Assembly (NCBI GenBank): GCA_016295615.1
Contig: JAEDKW010000011.1
Coordinates: 1-23,500, forward strand
DNA from: Oscillospiraceae bacterium
GTDB lineage: Bacteria > Bacillota > Clostridia > Oscillospirales > Oscillospiraceae
Length of the DNA: 23,500 nucleotides
Reading direction: 5' to 3'
Shown here: positions 6,091-12,742 of the stretch, one piece after another
Numbering within the stretch: position 1 is the stretch's first letter
How the letters are laid out: each line of letters starts with the position of its first letter
Notes under the pieces: model-generated
What the model saw: the letters and a program-made list of their open reading frames with translations, nothing else
What the model was told of the DNA's origin: nothing
Databases searched by the model: none
Program-made: the position numbers and the translations under genes

Positions 6091-7365
6091 CTACGAGTTT
6101 TCCATCATCAGATGAATGATCTCGTCGTCGGTAGCGCGCATGCCCTCGCGGGCAAGCGTGCTGACGGCACAGATGGTATTCTCAACGCCCTTGACCACGA
6201 TGCCGTCGCCGCCGTAGAACTGGCTGTCGTGGGCGTTCATTTGCCAGCCCAGCAGACCTGCTTCCACGGCGGAGGCAATTTTCGCGGCGCAGCTTGATTT
6301 GGCTCCGTCGCAGATCATGCCGGAGTTGATGGCGAGCGCGTTGACGATGGTGTGGGCGATCTCATCGTAGCGCCCGCCGTAGAGATAGCAGATGCCTGCG
6401 CCGGCGCCGGCGCCTGCGCTGGTGGCGCCGCAGTAGGCGGAAAGACTGCCGATTCCGGTTTTCAGATGGATGGTCACCAAATTGGACACGACGAGCGCGC
6501 GGTACAGCAGATCCTCCGATACATTGCACTCTTTCGCGTAAATGATGACCGGAATGGAGGCGGTCATGCCCTGGTTTCCACTGCCGGAATTGATGACGAC
6601 CGGCAGTTCGCAGCCGTTCATACGCGCGTCGGAACCGGCTGCCGCCCAGGCCTTCGCCCGATTCTGAACGCTGTTGCCGTAGGATTGCAGCAGGATCTTG
6701 CCGATGCTTGCGCCGTAGGTTTCCCGCAGACCGGTTTCGGCGATCTTCATGTTGCAGTCGATCTGCCGCTTGAGGATATCCCGCACGTCGTCGAGCCTGA
6801 CCTCGTCGGCGAAGGCGACGATCTGCTCCACCGTCAGCAGCGTGCGGTTTCCGGGCGCCTGCACCACCTCGTCGGAAAAGGGCTTGTCCAGCAGGATCTC
6901 GCCGTTTTTTTCGATCCGCACCACATTGGTGTGGTGACCGATCATGCGGACGTAGGAGGAGTCGTCTCCGGCGAAAAGACGAACCTGAATGTCAAAGGGG
7001 CAGTTGGCGGTGGACTTTCCGAACACAAATTCGGCGGTGCTGAGAAAATCGTCCATCCTGCCCAGCGCTTCCGCAGTCACATCGGAGAGCACCTCAAGCT
7101 CCTTGTCCGCATTGCCGCAGCAGATGCCCGCAGCCACCGCGGTACGAAGTCCCTTGCGCCCTGCCGTATGAGGCACGATGACGCTCTTGACGTTCTTGAT
7201 GATGTTGCCGCTGACGGTCAGCTCCACGCGTTCGGGCAAGGCGCCCAAAGCCTTTTTTGCCAAAGCGCCTGCATAAGCAACGGCGATCGGCTCGGTGCAG
7301 CCCGTTGCCGGTATCAGCTCCTCGCGAAGAATATCCACATAGGCTTGGTAGATTTTTTGATCCAT
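6091..7365 (-). CDS. L-cysteine desulfidase, iron-sulfur (UPF0597/YhaM/CyuA family)
   Basis: A 424-residue cytosolic enzyme of the serine dehydratase-alpha-like/UPF0597 group. Characterised members break L-cysteine into pyruvate, ammonia and sulfide with an oxygen-sensitive [4Fe-4S] cluster rather than pyridoxal phosphate. IPATGCTEPIAVAYAGALA holds C23; CGATSAGAGAG holds C312; ICDGAKSSC holds C352 and C359. The spacings of 40 and 7 residues among the last three agree with the cluster cysteines I recall for the Methanocaldococcus jannaschii enzyme. The ATG at 7365 is preceded by GAGGAGGG. It has a long, structured untranslated leader and no obvious partner gene. A role on another thiol or serine cannot be excluded. 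Confidence 0.88.
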   Translation of the reverse strand: MDQKIYQAYVDILREELIPATGCTEPIAVAYAGALAKKALGALPERVELTVSGNIIKNVKSVIVPHTAGRKGLRTAVAAGICCGNADKELEVLSDVTAEALGRMDDFLSTAEFVFGKSTANCPFDIQVRLFAGDDSSYVRMIGHHTNVVRIEKNGEILLDKPFSDEVVQAPGNRTLLTVEQIVAFADEVRLDDVRDILKRQIDCNMKIAETGLRETYGASIGKILLQSYGNSVQNRAKAWAAAGSDARMNGCELPVVINSGSGNQGMTASIPVIIYAKECNVSEDLLYRALVVSNLVTIHLKTGIGSLSAYCGATSAGAGAGAGICYLYGGRYDEIAHTIVNALAINSGMICDGAKSSCAAKIASAVEAGLLGWQMNAHDSQFYGGDGIVVKGVENTICAVSTLAREGMRATDDEIIHLMMENS

Positions 7366-7391
7366 TACGGTTCCCTCCTCGGTGATATACG

Positions 7392-7427
7392 GTGTTCCGC
7401 TGAAAAAACTGCCTTCTATCGGAACAC
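7392..7427 (-). promoter_or_regulatory. Hairpin just upstream of the cysteine desulfidase ribosome site
   Basis: GTGTTCCG (7392-7399) pairs perfectly with CGGAACAC (7420-7427) around a 20-base loop that on the minus strand contains six consecutive T. It lies about 12 bases before the GAGGAGGG site. It may be a leader structure or part of an expression platform; function unknown. Confidence 0.45.
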
Positions 7428-7442
7428 GGATAAGAAACAATA

Positions 7443-7517
7443 ACAGGAAGCGATCACATTCTCGGTTCCCGGAGCGCTCTGCGAGACCTTCAGCCTGTGC
7501 CCCATCGCAATCTCTGT
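7443..7517 (-). ncRNA. Candidate structured leader RNA of unknown class
   Basis: On the minus strand four nested helices can form: ACAG/CTGT, GCGAT/ATCGC, CACA/TGTG and TCTCG/CGAGA (plus coordinates 7443-7446 with 7514-7517, 7450-7454 with 7504-7508, 7455-7458 with 7496-7499, 7460-7464 with 7482-7486). Internal loops are strongly one-sided and G-rich (GGGG and GGCTGAAGG) and the apical loop is 17 bases. I do not recognise it as a known riboswitch class; the one-sided loops are what aptamers often look like. The 7366-7660 region holds no other gene. Confidence 0.4.
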
Positions 7518-7599
7518 CATGCGGTACGGCTGGAAAGCACTGGACGGCGACGGGGAAGAAGGCAAAAGGGAATGAACGCAAAAGAAAAAAGCAGGCGGA

Positions 7600-7628
7600 A
7601 TCGGTGAGTTCTATAAGGACTCACCGAT
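7600..7628. repeat. Perfect 10-bp inverted repeat between tRNA-Pro and the desulfidase leader
   Basis: ATCGGTGAGT (7600-7609) and ACTCACCGAT (7619-7628) around a 9-base loop. On the minus strand a T-rich tract begins about nine bases after it. It could be a second terminator after the tRNA or an operator for the desulfidase gene. Confidence 0.5.
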
Positions 7629-7665
7629 GGTCGGATTGTCATTAAAGGATCCTGTGGAAAAGGAA

Positions 7666-7696
7666 AGTCGGAGCATCCCATAAGGATACCCCGACT
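7666..7696 (-). terminator. Terminator of tRNA-Pro
   Basis: On the minus strand AGTCGGGGTATCC pairs with GGATGCTCCGACT (11 of 13 pairs), followed by TTCCTTTTCC. It begins at the last base of the encoded CCA. Confidence 0.7.
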
Positions 7697-7771
7697 GGTC
7701 CGAGTGGCGAGACTTGAACTCACGGCCTCTTGACCCCCAGTCAAGCGCGCTACCAACTGCGCCACACCCGG
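7696..7771 (-). tRNA. tRNA-Pro (anticodon GGG), CCA encoded
   Basis: On the minus strand the cloverleaf is complete: acceptor CCGGGTG with CACTCGG (one G-T pair), D-arm GCGC/GCGC around AGTTGGTA, anticodon stem CTTGA/TCAAG with loop CTGGGGG giving anticodon GGG, and T-arm GTGAG/CTCGC around TTCAAGT. The discriminator base A is followed by a genomically encoded CCA. Total 76 bases. It is transcribed alone from the promoter at 7799-7827. Confidence 0.96.
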
Positions 7772-7798
7772 ATAAACGCTGTCCAAGACAGCTTTAAT

Positions 7799-7827
7799 AA
7801 AATAACACATCTTTTTGGAGAATGCAA
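7799..7827 (-). promoter_or_regulatory. Promoter of tRNA-Pro
   Basis: On the minus strand TTGCAT (7827-7822), 17-base spacer, TATTTT (7804-7799), placing the start site roughly 20 bases before the mature tRNA. Confidence 0.6.
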
Positions 7828-7884
7828 TACTTATTTTTGTTTTTCCCGAAAAATTTCGAGATTTTTTGCTTTTGCAGAGAAAGG

Positions 7885-8613
7885 CTACGGCTGCCAGCTC
7901 ACTTCCTCGTCGGGACGCAGATAGAAATGCCCCGCCTCGGGCGTGACGTCCATCACACGAAACAGCTCTTCCACGGTGACAAACTGATATCCCTGCGATG
8001 AAAGTGCATCAATGGCGCTCAGCGCGGCTTTTACGCTGGTGGGGTAGGGATCGTGCAGCAGAACGATGTCGCCGTTTTGCGCGTTTTGAATGATCCTCCG
8101 CGCAACGGTATCGGCGTTGAGAACACTCCAATCCTGCGTGTCGACAGACCAGTAGATCAGCGGCACGTCAACGCTTTGCTTGACGGTGCTGCTGACAAAC
8201 CCCCAGGGAGGACGGAGCCAGTAATCGCCCGGTCCGAGGACTTGCTGCAAAACGTCGTCTGCCCTTGCGATCTCCTGCAGACCGCTCTGGCTGTTCCGGT
8301 CCAAACGGACATGTGTATCGGTGTGATTCCCGACCTGGTGTCCTTCGTCGCGCATGCGCTCAACGAGATATTCCATGCCTTCGATCTGCTCGCCGATGAG
8401 GAAGAAGGTCGCATGGGCGCCGCGCTCCTGCAGACCGTCGAGCAGCGCTGCGGTCGTTTCGGCATGAGGACCGTCGTCAAAGGTGAGGGCGATATAGCGC
8501 GGTGTGACGGCATTGTACGCAGTGACAGCATCGCTGCTGCGAAGCGGAACAAGTGCAAGCAGAGGCAGAAGCAGCAGGCACAGAAAACTCCGATAACGTC
8601 TCGTAACGATCAC
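7885..8613 (-). CDS. Secreted or membrane-anchored polysaccharide deacetylase (CE4)
   Basis: A 242-residue protein with a hydrophobic N-terminal segment (about residues 10-24: FLCLLLLPLLALVPL), so it is exported or membrane-anchored. The NodB domain has all five CE4 motifs: TFDDGP (metal Asp pair), GNHTDTH (metal histidines), LRPPWG, WSVDTQDW and LLHDPYP. Enzymes of this type remove acetyl groups from N-acetylglucosamine or N-acetylmuramic acid in peptidoglycan. The start is GTG at 8613, with only a weak GGGG ribosome site. No promoter is evident in the 91-base gap to the transporter gene upstream, which instead contains that gene's terminator, so expression may depend on readthrough. Family is firm, substrate not. 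Confidence 0.92.
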   Translation of the reverse strand: MIVTRRYRSFLCLLLLPLLALVPLRSSDAVTAYNAVTPRYIALTFDDGPHAETTAALLDGLQERGAHATFFLIGEQIEGMEYLVERMRDEGHQVGNHTDTHVRLDRNSQSGLQEIARADDVLQQVLGPGDYWLRPPWGFVSSTVKQSVDVPLIYWSVDTQDWSVLNADTVARRIIQNAQNGDIVLLHDPYPTSVKAALSAIDALSSQGYQFVTVEELFRVMDVTPEAGHFYLRPDEEVSWQP

Positions 8614-8649
8614 CCCGGAGCTATCCTATGCGCTGCGAAAAGAAGAAAG

Positions 8650-8679
8650 AATCGCGCAGACCTGCAGGTCTGCGCGATT
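8650..8679 (-). terminator. Terminator of the NSS transporter gene
   Basis: A perfect 30-base palindrome: AATCGCGCAGACC pairs with GGTCTGCGCGATT around TGCA. It is followed on the minus strand by CTTTCTTCTTTTC and on the plus strand by TTGTTTGTTTTG. Confidence 0.8.
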
Positions 8680-8704
8680 TGTTTGTTTTGTTTGTTTGCT
8701 GTAA

Positions 8705-10105
8705 TCAGGAAACGGTGGTGCCGGTTGCGAAAGAGTAGATCAGGATCAGGGCGATGCCGAGCGGAGCGAGATACTTCACGCAGAAGCTGTACAGACCGGC
8801 CCAGCCGAATGTAGCGCCCTCGGCAGTGGCTTCCTTGATAACGTTTTCGGGCTTCCAGATCCAGCCGACGAAGATGCACTCGCCCAGAGCGCAGACGGGC
8901 AGCAGCAGACGGTCGGTAAGGAATTCCATCCAGTCGCCGACGATCGGTGAGGACACGCCGGTGAAGTCGACCCAGGGCAGGTGCAGGTCAACGGAGGCCT
9001 GAGAGATCGTGTAGAGAATGCCGATGAGGAAGCAGACCACACACAGAGCGATCGTCGTCGGCTTACGCTTGGTGTGGAACTCCTCGCAGATAAATGCGAT
9101 GAGACCTTCTGCGATGGAGATGGAGGAGCTGATTGCCGCAAAGAACAGCAGCACATAGAACAGCAGACCGAAAACAGCGCCGGCGGGCATAGCCTTGAAC
9201 ACGCCGCCGAGAGCACCGAAAGCAAAGCCGCCGCCCTTGCCCACAGCATCAGAACCGAGCGTTGCGAACACAGCGGGAACGATGATGAAGCCGGAGAGAA
9301 ATGCGACCATGGTATCCAGACCGCAGATGATCAGGGAGTTCTTGGGGATGCTTTCCTTTTTGGGGAGGTAAGAGCCGTAGGTAGTCATGATCGCCATGCC
9401 GAGAGACAGGGAGAAGAATGCCTGACCGAGGGCGGAGATGAACGTGCCGCTGTCGACCTTGCTGAAGTCGGGGGTGAGCATGTACTTAAGACCTTCCGCA
9501 GCGCCGCCGCCGAGCGTGACGGAACGGACAAGCAGAATGATCAGAATAATAAACAGGGCGGGCATGCCGACCTTGTTGAATTTTTCGATACCGCCGGAAA
9601 CGCCCTTGAGCAGGATGTAGCAGTTGAGCGCCATGAAAACAGCGGCAAACGCAATGGCAGTCCAGGGGAAGAAGAGCGTACCGCCCACAGCGTCATAGCC
9701 GAGCAGGTTGTAGAAGTAGTTCAATCCGCCGTCCATAACGGCGCTGCTCTCGGTGACATAGGCAGCGATGTAACGGAGCACCCAGCCGCCGACGTGACCG
9801 TAGTAGCAAAGGATAACGAACGCGCAGACGATACCGAACCAACCGGTCCAGGCGAAGCGCCTGTCAAGCTGGCGGAAGATACCGACGGTGTTCTTCTGCG
9901 TATGGCGTCCGAGAGAAAGCTCGGTAACCATAACGGGAACGCCGATCAGCAGTACGATGGCGAGATAAATGATCAGGTAGGCCGCGCCGCCGCCTGCATA
10001 CGCCTTACCGGGAAATTTCCAAATGTTGCCGAGACCAACGGCGGACCCGGCTGCGGCGAGAATAAAGCCGATTTTGCTCGCCCATTGTTCACGTTGTTTT
10101 TCCAT
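8705..10105 (-). CDS. Sodium-dependent NSS/SNF-family transporter
   Basis: A 466-residue inner-membrane protein with about 11-12 hydrophobic helices. WASKIGFILAAAGSAVGLGN and IWKFPGKAYAGGGAAYLI form the conserved helix-1 region of the neurotransmitter:sodium symporter family (LeuT, MhsT, TnaT), where sodium and substrate bind at the unwound GSAVGLGNIWKFP segment. GQAFFSLSLGMAIMTTYGSY is the helix-6 substrate-site region. Bacterial members import amino acids such as tryptophan or branched-chain residues with sodium. The ATG at 10105 has AAAGGAGAG upstream. It is divergent from a LysR-type regulator, which may control it. The specific amino acid cannot be predicted. Confidence 0.95.
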   Translation of the reverse strand: MEKQREQWASKIGFILAAAGSAVGLGNIWKFPGKAYAGGGAAYLIIYLAIVLLIGVPVMVTELSLGRHTQKNTVGIFRQLDRRFAWTGWFGIVCAFVILCYYGHVGGWVLRYIAAYVTESSAVMDGGLNYFYNLLGYDAVGGTLFFPWTAIAFAAVFMALNCYILLKGVSGGIEKFNKVGMPALFIILIILLVRSVTLGGGAAEGLKYMLTPDFSKVDSGTFISALGQAFFSLSLGMAIMTTYGSYLPKKESIPKNSLIICGLDTMVAFLSGFIIVPAVFATLGSDAVGKGGGFAFGALGGVFKAMPAGAVFGLLFYVLLFFAAISSSISIAEGLIAFICEEFHTKRKPTTIALCVVCFLIGILYTISQASVDLHLPWVDFTGVSSPIVGDWMEFLTDRLLLPVCALGECIFVGWIWKPENVIKEATAEGATFGWAGLYSFCVKYLAPLGIALILIYSFATGTTVS

Positions 10106-10180
10106 GATTTTCTCTCCTTTTCTTACCCGAACGACACAAACACATAGTTCAATTTGCAAAGCCCGGGAATTATGCTCCAC

Positions 10181-10209
10181 ACTATACCCTATTTATTCAA
10201 AAAAGTAAA
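10181..10209 (-). promoter_or_regulatory. Promoter of the NSS transporter
   Basis: On the minus strand TTTACT (10209-10204), 17-base spacer, TATAGT (10186-10181). It is back-to-back with the LysR promoter; the two -35 elements are seven bases apart. Confidence 0.65.
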
Positions 10210-10216
10210 GGGGGAG

Positions 10217-10245
10217 TTGACATTTCTTAACATCATTCTTATAAT
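10217..10245 (+). promoter_or_regulatory. Consensus sigma-A promoter of the LysR gene
   Basis: TTGACA (10217-10222), 17-base spacer, TATAAT (10240-10245): an exact consensus match in both hexamers. Confidence 0.85.
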
Positions 10246-10283
10246 ACAAATATGAGAAAGTGTAATAGATGAGGAATGGTATT

Positions 10284-11159
10284 GTGGAAAGTAAAAAATT
10301 AGAGGCGCTGCTCATGGCGGTGGATTTGGGCAGTTTCACCAAAGCGGCGGAGGTGCTGGGCTATACGCAGTCCGGACTGACGCATATGATGAACTCGCTG
10401 GAGCGCGAGATCGGTTTTCCGCTGCTTGACCGCGGACGACACGGGGTGCGTCTTACGGAGGAGGGGGAGCGCATCGCTCCTGCGATCCGCGAGTTTTTGC
10501 AGGCGAACGCCAACCTCGACAATATGATCGCACAGGTGAGTACCACGCGCAACGAGACGATCCGCGTTGCCGCCTATGCCAGCATCGCGATGCACTGGCT
10601 GCCGACGATCATTCAGCAGTTCCGCACGGAGTGTCCGAACGTGGATGTGGACATCCGCATGGCGGACAATGTGGAGGCTCCGTATGAGCTTTTGAGTCAG
10701 GGCAAGATGGACATCGTCTTTGCCAGCCGGCAGGAGCTGGGTGCGTACGATTGGGTGCATCTTCGGGACGATCCGATGTTCGCCGTTCTGCCGAAGGATT
10801 ATGATCTTGGGGGAAGAGAAAGCTTTTCACTTTCCGAATTTGAGGGCAGGGAATTCATCATGCCGTGGCAGGGCTTTGACAAGGACATCATGCGCATCCT
10901 CAACCGGGAGGGAGTCAGACCGGATATCCGCCCCACGGCGGTTGACGATGCCACGGTCGTGAGCATGGTCGAGCACGGGCTTGGGATCAGTATGATGACC
11001 GATCTTACCTTGCGCGGGCGCACGGAGCGCGTCAAGGTGGTGCCTGTCGTCCCGTTTGCCTCGCGCGAACTGGGGCTTGCGGTGCGGTCTGTTTCGGACG
11101 CGGCGCCGTCGCTGCGCAGGTTCATTGCCTGTGTGCAGCGCATGGTGCCGGACCTGTAA
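10284..11159 (+). CDS. LysR-family transcriptional regulator
   Basis: A 291-residue regulator. The N-terminal winged helix-turn-helix (KLEALLMAVDLGSFTKAAEV, then LGYTQSGLTHMMNSLEREIG) is classic LysR; an effector domain follows from about residue 90 (IRVAAYASIAMHWLPTIIQQ). I choose GTG at 10284 because GAGGA lies eight bases before it and MESKKLEALL starts as LysR proteins usually do. An ATG at 10269 in the same frame would add five residues but has no Shine-Dalgarno. It is divergent from the NSS transporter with abutting promoters, the usual layout for a LysR regulator and its target. Effector unknown. Confidence 0.93.
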   Translation: MESKKLEALLMAVDLGSFTKAAEVLGYTQSGLTHMMNSLEREIGFPLLDRGRHGVRLTEEGERIAPAIREFLQANANLDNMIAQVSTTRNETIRVAAYASIAMHWLPTIIQQFRTECPNVDVDIRMADNVEAPYELLSQGKMDIVFASRQELGAYDWVHLRDDPMFAVLPKDYDLGGRESFSLSEFEGREFIMPWQGFDKDIMRILNREGVRPDIRPTAVDDATVVSMVEHGLGISMMTDLTLRGRTERVKVVPVVPFASRELGLAVRSVSDAAPSLRRFIACVQRMVPDL

Positions 11160-11176
11160 TTGTTTACAAATAGGAC

Positions 11177-11204
11177 TTGCATTGCCCGAAAAAAAGGGTA
11201 CAAT
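11177..11204 (+). promoter_or_regulatory. Promoter of the DUF2156-GNAT gene
   Basis: TTGCAT (11177-11182), 16-base spacer, TACAAT (11199-11204), about 30 bases before the ATG. Confidence 0.65.
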
Positions 11205-11235
11205 AGCGACATCATCAAAAGGAAAAGGGAAAACT

Positions 11236-12636
11236 ATGCTCACCTTCAAACCCGTCGCGCAGCGTGATCTTGCCAAGCTGCGCAGCTATTACGAAAATTG
11301 CAGCTATCGCCTGTGCGAATACAGCGCCGGCGTAAAGCTCATGTGGCGCGGACATCTGCATCCGCAGTATGCCGAAGCCGCAGGCTGCCTCGTGGTAAAA
11401 AACAGCATTGACGGCAGGCTCTGCTTTGACTATCCCGTGCCCGGCGCGGACGGCGACGAGGACGCGGCGCTCGGCATGATCGAGGACTACTGTGTGGAAA
11501 CGGGCGGGAAGCTGTCGATCTCCGTTGTGCCGAAGGAAAAAGCGGGGAAGCTTCTTGCGCGCTATCCGCATATCCGCGTGACCAACCTTCGCACATGGTG
11601 CGACTATCTTTACGAGGCGGACAGCCTGTGCGACTTTCCCGGCAGGCATTACAGCGGACAGCGCAACCACGTCAACAAGTTCCGCAGGCTCTACCCGGAC
11701 GCACGCTTTCGCGTGCTGGGGAAGAAGGATCTGCCGCTCATCGAGCAGTTCTGGCGCGATTATGAGGCAGTATTTACCAAGGAATCTCCGCGCGCGAAGC
11801 GCGAGCTGGTGCTTGCCAAAAAAATGCTCAGGCTTACCGGGAAGCCGTGTTTTTGCGTCGGCGGCATGGAGCTGAACGGAAGGCTCCTTTCGCTTTGCCT
11901 TGCCGAGCGCTGCGGTGAAACGCTGATCGACCATGTGGAAAAAGCGCTTTATGGCTACGAGGGCGTGTATCCTGCCACCGTGCAGGAGTTTGCGCGGCAT
12001 TTTGCCGTGGACGGCGTGCGCTGGATCAACCGCGAGGACGATGCCGGCGACAAGGGGCTGCGCACCTCGAAGCTCCAGTATCTTCCGGCGGAGCTGGGCG
12101 AAAAGCTCTGCTTTGACGTGGAAAATGAGCTGAAGGATCTGGACACGATCCCCACCATACACAGTGAGCGCCTGACGCTTTCGCCGCTGACGGAGGAGGA
12201 TCGGGAAGCCTACAACGCGCTTTGCCTCGACGATGAGCGCAACAAATGGTGGGGCTACGACTACCGCAGGGACTGGAAGGGCGAAGACCTTTCGGAATAC
12301 TTCCTGAAGGTCGCGCGCGAGGACTTTGCAGGAAAGCTTGCCGTCAACTTTGCCGTGCGTCTGGACGGAAAGTGCATCGGCGAGGCGCTGCTCTACCGCT
12401 TTGACGGCAAGGGCGGCGCGGAGGAGGGATGCCGCATTGCGCCGGAGTATGCAGGTCACGGCTACGGCACAGAGGCGTTCCGCGCGCTGGCAGACTGGGG
12501 ACTTTACCGCCTGAACCTGTCCCACATTGTTGCAAAGTGCTATAAAGAGAATGCAAGCTCCTGCCAAATGCTTTCCTCCTGCATGAGAAAATCCGGCGAG
12601 GATGAGACCTTTTACTATTTTAATAAAGAAGTCTGA
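11236..12636 (+). CDS. Fusion: DUF2156 (LPG synthase C-terminal-like) domain plus GNAT acetyltransferase
   Basis: A 466-residue soluble protein with two modules. Residues 1 to about 295 match the phosphatidylglycerol lysyltransferase C-terminal domain (DUF2156) layout as found in clostridial stand-alone proteins: an early YYENCSYRLCEYSAGVKLMW segment, GRHYSGQRNHVNKFRRLYPD in the middle and GYEGVYPATVQEFARHF near the end. This domain is itself a tandem GNAT-like fold, often using aminoacyl-tRNA. Residues about 305-466 are a RimJ/RimL-type GNAT domain: IHSERLTLSPLTEEDREAYN, then GCRIAPEYAGHGYGTEAFRA (acetyl-CoA loop). The ATG at 11236 follows GGAAAAGGGA. The gene stands alone with its own promoter. 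Substrates are unknown; the absence of membrane helices argues against true lipid lysinylation. Confidence 0.85.
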   Translation: MLTFKPVAQRDLAKLRSYYENCSYRLCEYSAGVKLMWRGHLHPQYAEAAGCLVVKNSIDGRLCFDYPVPGADGDEDAALGMIEDYCVETGGKLSISVVPKEKAGKLLARYPHIRVTNLRTWCDYLYEADSLCDFPGRHYSGQRNHVNKFRRLYPDARFRVLGKKDLPLIEQFWRDYEAVFTKESPRAKRELVLAKKMLRLTGKPCFCVGGMELNGRLLSLCLAERCGETLIDHVEKALYGYEGVYPATVQEFARHFAVDGVRWINREDDAGDKGLRTSKLQYLPAELGEKLCFDVENELKDLDTIPTIHSERLTLSPLTEEDREAYNALCLDDERNKWWGYDYRRDWKGEDLSEYFLKVAREDFAGKLAVNFAVRLDGKCIGEALLYRFDGKGGAEEGCRIAPEYAGHGYGTEAFRALADWGLYRLNLSHIVAKCYKENASSCQMLSSCMRKSGEDETFYYFNKEV

Positions 12637-12645
12637 ATATACGGG

Positions 12646-12673
12646 GAAGCGTCCGCTGTGCGGGCGCTTCTTT
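12646..12673 (+). terminator. Probable terminator after the DUF2156-GNAT gene
   Basis: GAAGCGTCCGC (12646-12656) pairs with GCGGGCGCTTC (12660-12670), one G-T pair, followed by only three T, so termination may be partial. Confidence 0.55.
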
Positions 12674-12685
12674 GCGTATCGCGCT

Positions 12686-12715
12686 GCATATCGTACTGCG
12701 CCGCGGGCAATACTA
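12686..12715 (+). promoter_or_regulatory. Probable forespore (sigma-F/sigma-G) promoter of the spoVAF-like gene
   Basis: GCATA (12686-12690), 15-base spacer, GGCAATACTA (12706-12715) fits the Bacillus sigma-F pattern GYWTA-N15-GGNNANANTR at every defined position; sigma-G promoters overlap this pattern. No sigma-A promoter is visible in the same gap. Confidence 0.65.
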
Positions 12716-12742
12716 AGCGAAAACAGTGTTTGGGAGGCGCAG

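Noticed and set aside
7366..7581. N-terminal extension of the cysteine desulfidase
   Set aside because: It runs through the structured leader; the conserved protein begins at MDQKIYQ with GAGGAGGG upstream.
7366..7660. T-box, SAM, glycine or cyclic-di-GMP riboswitch upstream of the desulfidase
   Set aside because: None of the diagnostic segments of these classes (for example the T-box GGTGGNACCGCG) is present.
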